From NCBI GenBank assembly GCA_013696785.1, contig JACCXW010000390.1, positions 1-7,569 on the forward strand: a stretch of DNA of 7,569 nucleotides. Reading direction: 5' to 3'. Numbering within the stretch: the stretch's first letter is position 1; the number at the start of each line of letters is the position of its first letter. Source of the DNA: Geodermatophilaceae bacterium (lineage in GTDB: Bacteria > Actinomycetota > Actinomycetes > Mycobacteriales > Geodermatophilaceae). Made by a program: the position numbers and the translations under genes. This document shows positions 6,515 to 7,569 of the stretch, in pieces. The notes under the pieces were generated by a model. The model was not told the origin of the DNA. It did not search any database and saw only the letters and a list, made by a program, of their open reading frames with translations.

Positions 6515-6560
6515 TGATCATGGGCTGTGACCGGCCCCGACCGGCGAAACCCCATGATCA
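6515..6560. repeat. Perfect 10-base inverted repeat in the divergent promoter region (operator candidate)
   Basis: TGATCATGGG (6515-6524) and CCCATGATCA (6551-6560) are exact reverse complements separated by 26 bases. Each arm contains the palindrome TGATCA, with the two centres 40 bases apart, about four helical turns. The spacing segment holds CCGG-N6-CCGG (6531-6544), which could form an inner stem. The left arm lies just upstream of the peptidase -10 and the right arm just upstream of the exonuclease start. A factor binding both could control both genes; the neighbouring Lrp-type protein is one candidate. A cruciform or RNA hairpin is an alternative reading. Confidence 0.55.
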
Positions 6561-6561
6561 T

Positions 6562-6576
6562 CGCCCAGAATGGGCG
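6562..6576. repeat. Short perfect hairpin directly before the exonuclease start
   Basis: CGCCCA (6562-6567) and TGGGCG (6571-6576) pair perfectly around the loop GAA. The stem ends one base before the ATG at 6578. It overlaps CAGAAT (6566-6571), a weak -10 candidate that would place a leaderless start six bases on. If the mRNA starts further upstream, the hairpin could hinder ribosome access; if the gene starts at 6527 or 6554, it is coding sequence. Confidence 0.4.
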
Positions 6577-6577
6577 A

Positions 6578-7522
6578 ATGAGCTTGATGCTGCTGGACGC
6601 CGCAAGCATGTACTTCCGAGCGTACTTCGGCGTACCGGAAAGCATGACGGCCCCGGACGGTACGCCGGTCAACGCGATCCGCGGGTTCCTCGACATGACC
6701 GCCCGACTGGTCACCTCCCGGAAACCGACGCACCTCGTGGCCTGCCTGGACGAGGACTGGCGACCGGCGTTCCGGGTGGACGCGATCCCGTCGTACAAGG
6801 AGCACCGGCTGGCGCCGGGCTCGGCGATCGCCGAGGAGACCCCGGACACGCTGGCGCCGCAGGTGCCGATCCTGCTCGACGTGCTCGCGGCGATGGGGAT
6901 CGCGTGCGCGGGGTCGGCCGGGTTCGAGGCCGACGACGTGATCGGCACGCTGGCCACCGCCGCGACCGGCCCGGTCGAGGTGGTCACCGGGGACCGCGAC
7001 CTGTTCCAGCTGGTTCGCGACACGCCGTCGATCCGCATCCTGTACATCGCCCGCTCGGTGGCGAAGTTGGAGGTGCTGGGACCGAAGGAGGTCGCGGCGA
7101 AGTACGAAATCCCGGGCACCGCGTACGCCGACTTCGCGGCCCTGCGGGGCGACCCCAGCGACGGCCTTCCGGGTGTGTCCGGCGTCGGCGACAAGACTGC
7201 CGCCGCCCTCATCACGACGTTCGGTAGCCTCGAGCGGCTGCTCGCCTCCCTCGACGCGACGGAGGCGACCCGGACCCTGTCCGGGGTGTCGCCGTCAGTG
7301 CGCGCGAAACTTCGGGCGGCCAGGGACTACCTGGACGTCGCGCCGACCGTCGTCCAGGTGCGGCTCGACGTGCCGCTGCCGAAGAAGCTCCGCACGGAAC
7401 TGCCAGCAGGGCCGAACGACCCGGCCGCACTGGTCGAACTGTCCGAGCGATGGGGCCTGGACAACAGCGTCGGGAGGCTGCTGCAGGCCTGCGAATCGGC
7501 GCGTCAGGCCACCGCGACCTAG
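6578..7522 (+). CDS. Stand-alone 5'-3' exonuclease (PIN/FEN-like, H3TH domain)
   Basis: A 314-residue protein resembling the N-terminal exonuclease domain of DNA polymerase I, without a polymerase part. Acidic metal-binding residues are visible: Asp7 (LLDAAS), Glu117-Asp119-Asp120 (FEADDVIG), Asp139 and Asp141 (TGDRDLF), and Asp192 and Asp195 (GDPSDGLPG). The helix-3-turn-helix DNA-binding segment is GDPSDGLPGVSGVGDKTA and what follows (191-222). It should remove 5' flaps or RNA primers in DNA repair or replication. The ATG at 6578 is chosen because family members begin a few residues before the LLLD strand. GTG at 6527 and ATG at 6554 are in frame, would add 17 or 8 residues without family character, and would cover the inverted repeat. 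No Shine-Dalgarno site precedes any of them. It is divergent from the peptidase gene and its stop interlocks with that of the next gene. Confidence 0.9.
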   Translation: MSLMLLDAASMYFRAYFGVPESMTAPDGTPVNAIRGFLDMTARLVTSRKPTHLVACLDEDWRPAFRVDAIPSYKEHRLAPGSAIAEETPDTLAPQVPILLDVLAAMGIACAGSAGFEADDVIGTLATAATGPVEVVTGDRDLFQLVRDTPSIRILYIARSVAKLEVLGPKEVAAKYEIPGTAYADFAALRGDPSDGLPGVSGVGDKTAAALITTFGSLERLLASLDATEATRTLSGVSPSVRAKLRAARDYLDVAPTVVQVRLDVPLPKKLRTELPAGPNDPAALVELSERWGLDNSVGRLLQACESARQATAT

Positions 7523-7569
7523 GCTTCGGACCAGGTGTAGTCGCCGTCGTCGCTGGTGATCTCGACGTC
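7519..7569 (-). CDS. C-terminal end of an unidentified convergent gene (partial)
   Basis: On the minus strand the last 51 bases read as an open frame of 16 residues, DVEITSDDGDYTWSEA, ending in TAG at 7521-7519. The peptide is acidic with GC-rich third positions, as in the other genes. Its stop shares the CTAG palindrome (7519-7522) with the exonuclease stop on the other strand. The gene body is outside the window and I do not recognise the peptide. In M. tuberculosis the gene in this position is a membrane protein (Rv2091c), but nothing here proves homology. Confidence 0.55.
   Translation of the reverse strand, partial: DVEITSDDGDYTWSEA

Noticed and set aside
5549..6517. 322-codon open frame on the plus strand
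   Set aside because: It is antisense to the M24 peptidase, whose metal ligands are all intact; the product resembles no known fold.
6527..6577. Earlier exonuclease starts (GTG 6527, ATG 6554)
   Set aside because: They add residues without family similarity, cover the inverted repeat and lack a ribosome binding site; ATG 6578 fits the conserved N-terminus best.
6496..7215. 239-codon minus-strand frame opposite the exonuclease
   Set aside because: The Ser/Arg-rich product is a mirror of the exonuclease reading frame; the exonuclease motifs are clear on the plus strand.

Overview
The window is high-GC DNA, with GC strongly preferred at third codon positions, frequent GTG starts and few Shine-Dalgarno sites. 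This points to an actinomycete chromosome. The right-hand end supports that: a divergent pair of an M24 Xaa-Pro dipeptidase and a stand-alone 5'-3' exonuclease is also found in Mycobacterium tuberculosis (pepE/Rv2089c next to Rv2090). Genus cannot be fixed from sequence alone. Coding is dense and there is no RNA gene, CRISPR array, transposase or phage gene. All calls were made by reading the sequence, without database searches.

Layout. Plus strand, 1-1357: the 3' part of a KamA-type radical SAM aminomutase gene, followed 8 bases later by a nitrilase-superfamily amidohydrolase gene. The second gene keeps its Glu-Lys-Cys triad but has lost one base in a C run near 1282-1284. Its true C-terminus therefore reads in another frame, and its last 30 bases are followed by an imperfect 31-base tandem copy. 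Minus strand, 4007-1399: a GH15 glucoamylase/trehalase-type hydrolase whose stop overlaps (GTGA, 4 bases) the start of an SDR closely resembling glucose 1-dehydrogenase. Minus strand, 6490-4082: an M24 Xaa-Pro peptidase, an Lrp/AsnC regulator 15 bases behind it, and a PlsC-type acyltransferase with its own promoter candidate. Plus strand, 6578-7522: the 5'-3' exonuclease. Minus strand, 7569-7519: the last 16 codons of an unidentified convergent gene whose stop codon interlocks with that of the exonuclease.

How the genes may work together. The GH15 and SDR enzymes form a plausible two-step module: an inverting glucosidase releases beta-glucose, the anomer that glucose dehydrogenase oxidises. 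The peptidase and Lrp regulator form a probable two-gene operon, so the regulator may sense amino acids freed by the peptidase. The KamA and nitrilase genes look co-transcribed and may act on a beta-amino-acid-related compound, though the substrate is unknown.

The most interesting non-coding signals are: a perfect 10-base inverted repeat (TGATCATGGG, 26-base spacing, CCCATGATCA) in the divergent peptidase/exonuclease promoter region; TANNNT -10 elements placed 5-7 bases before three start codons, suggesting leaderless transcripts; and the frameshift plus tandem duplication at the end of the nitrilase gene. No clearly new multi-gene system is evident.
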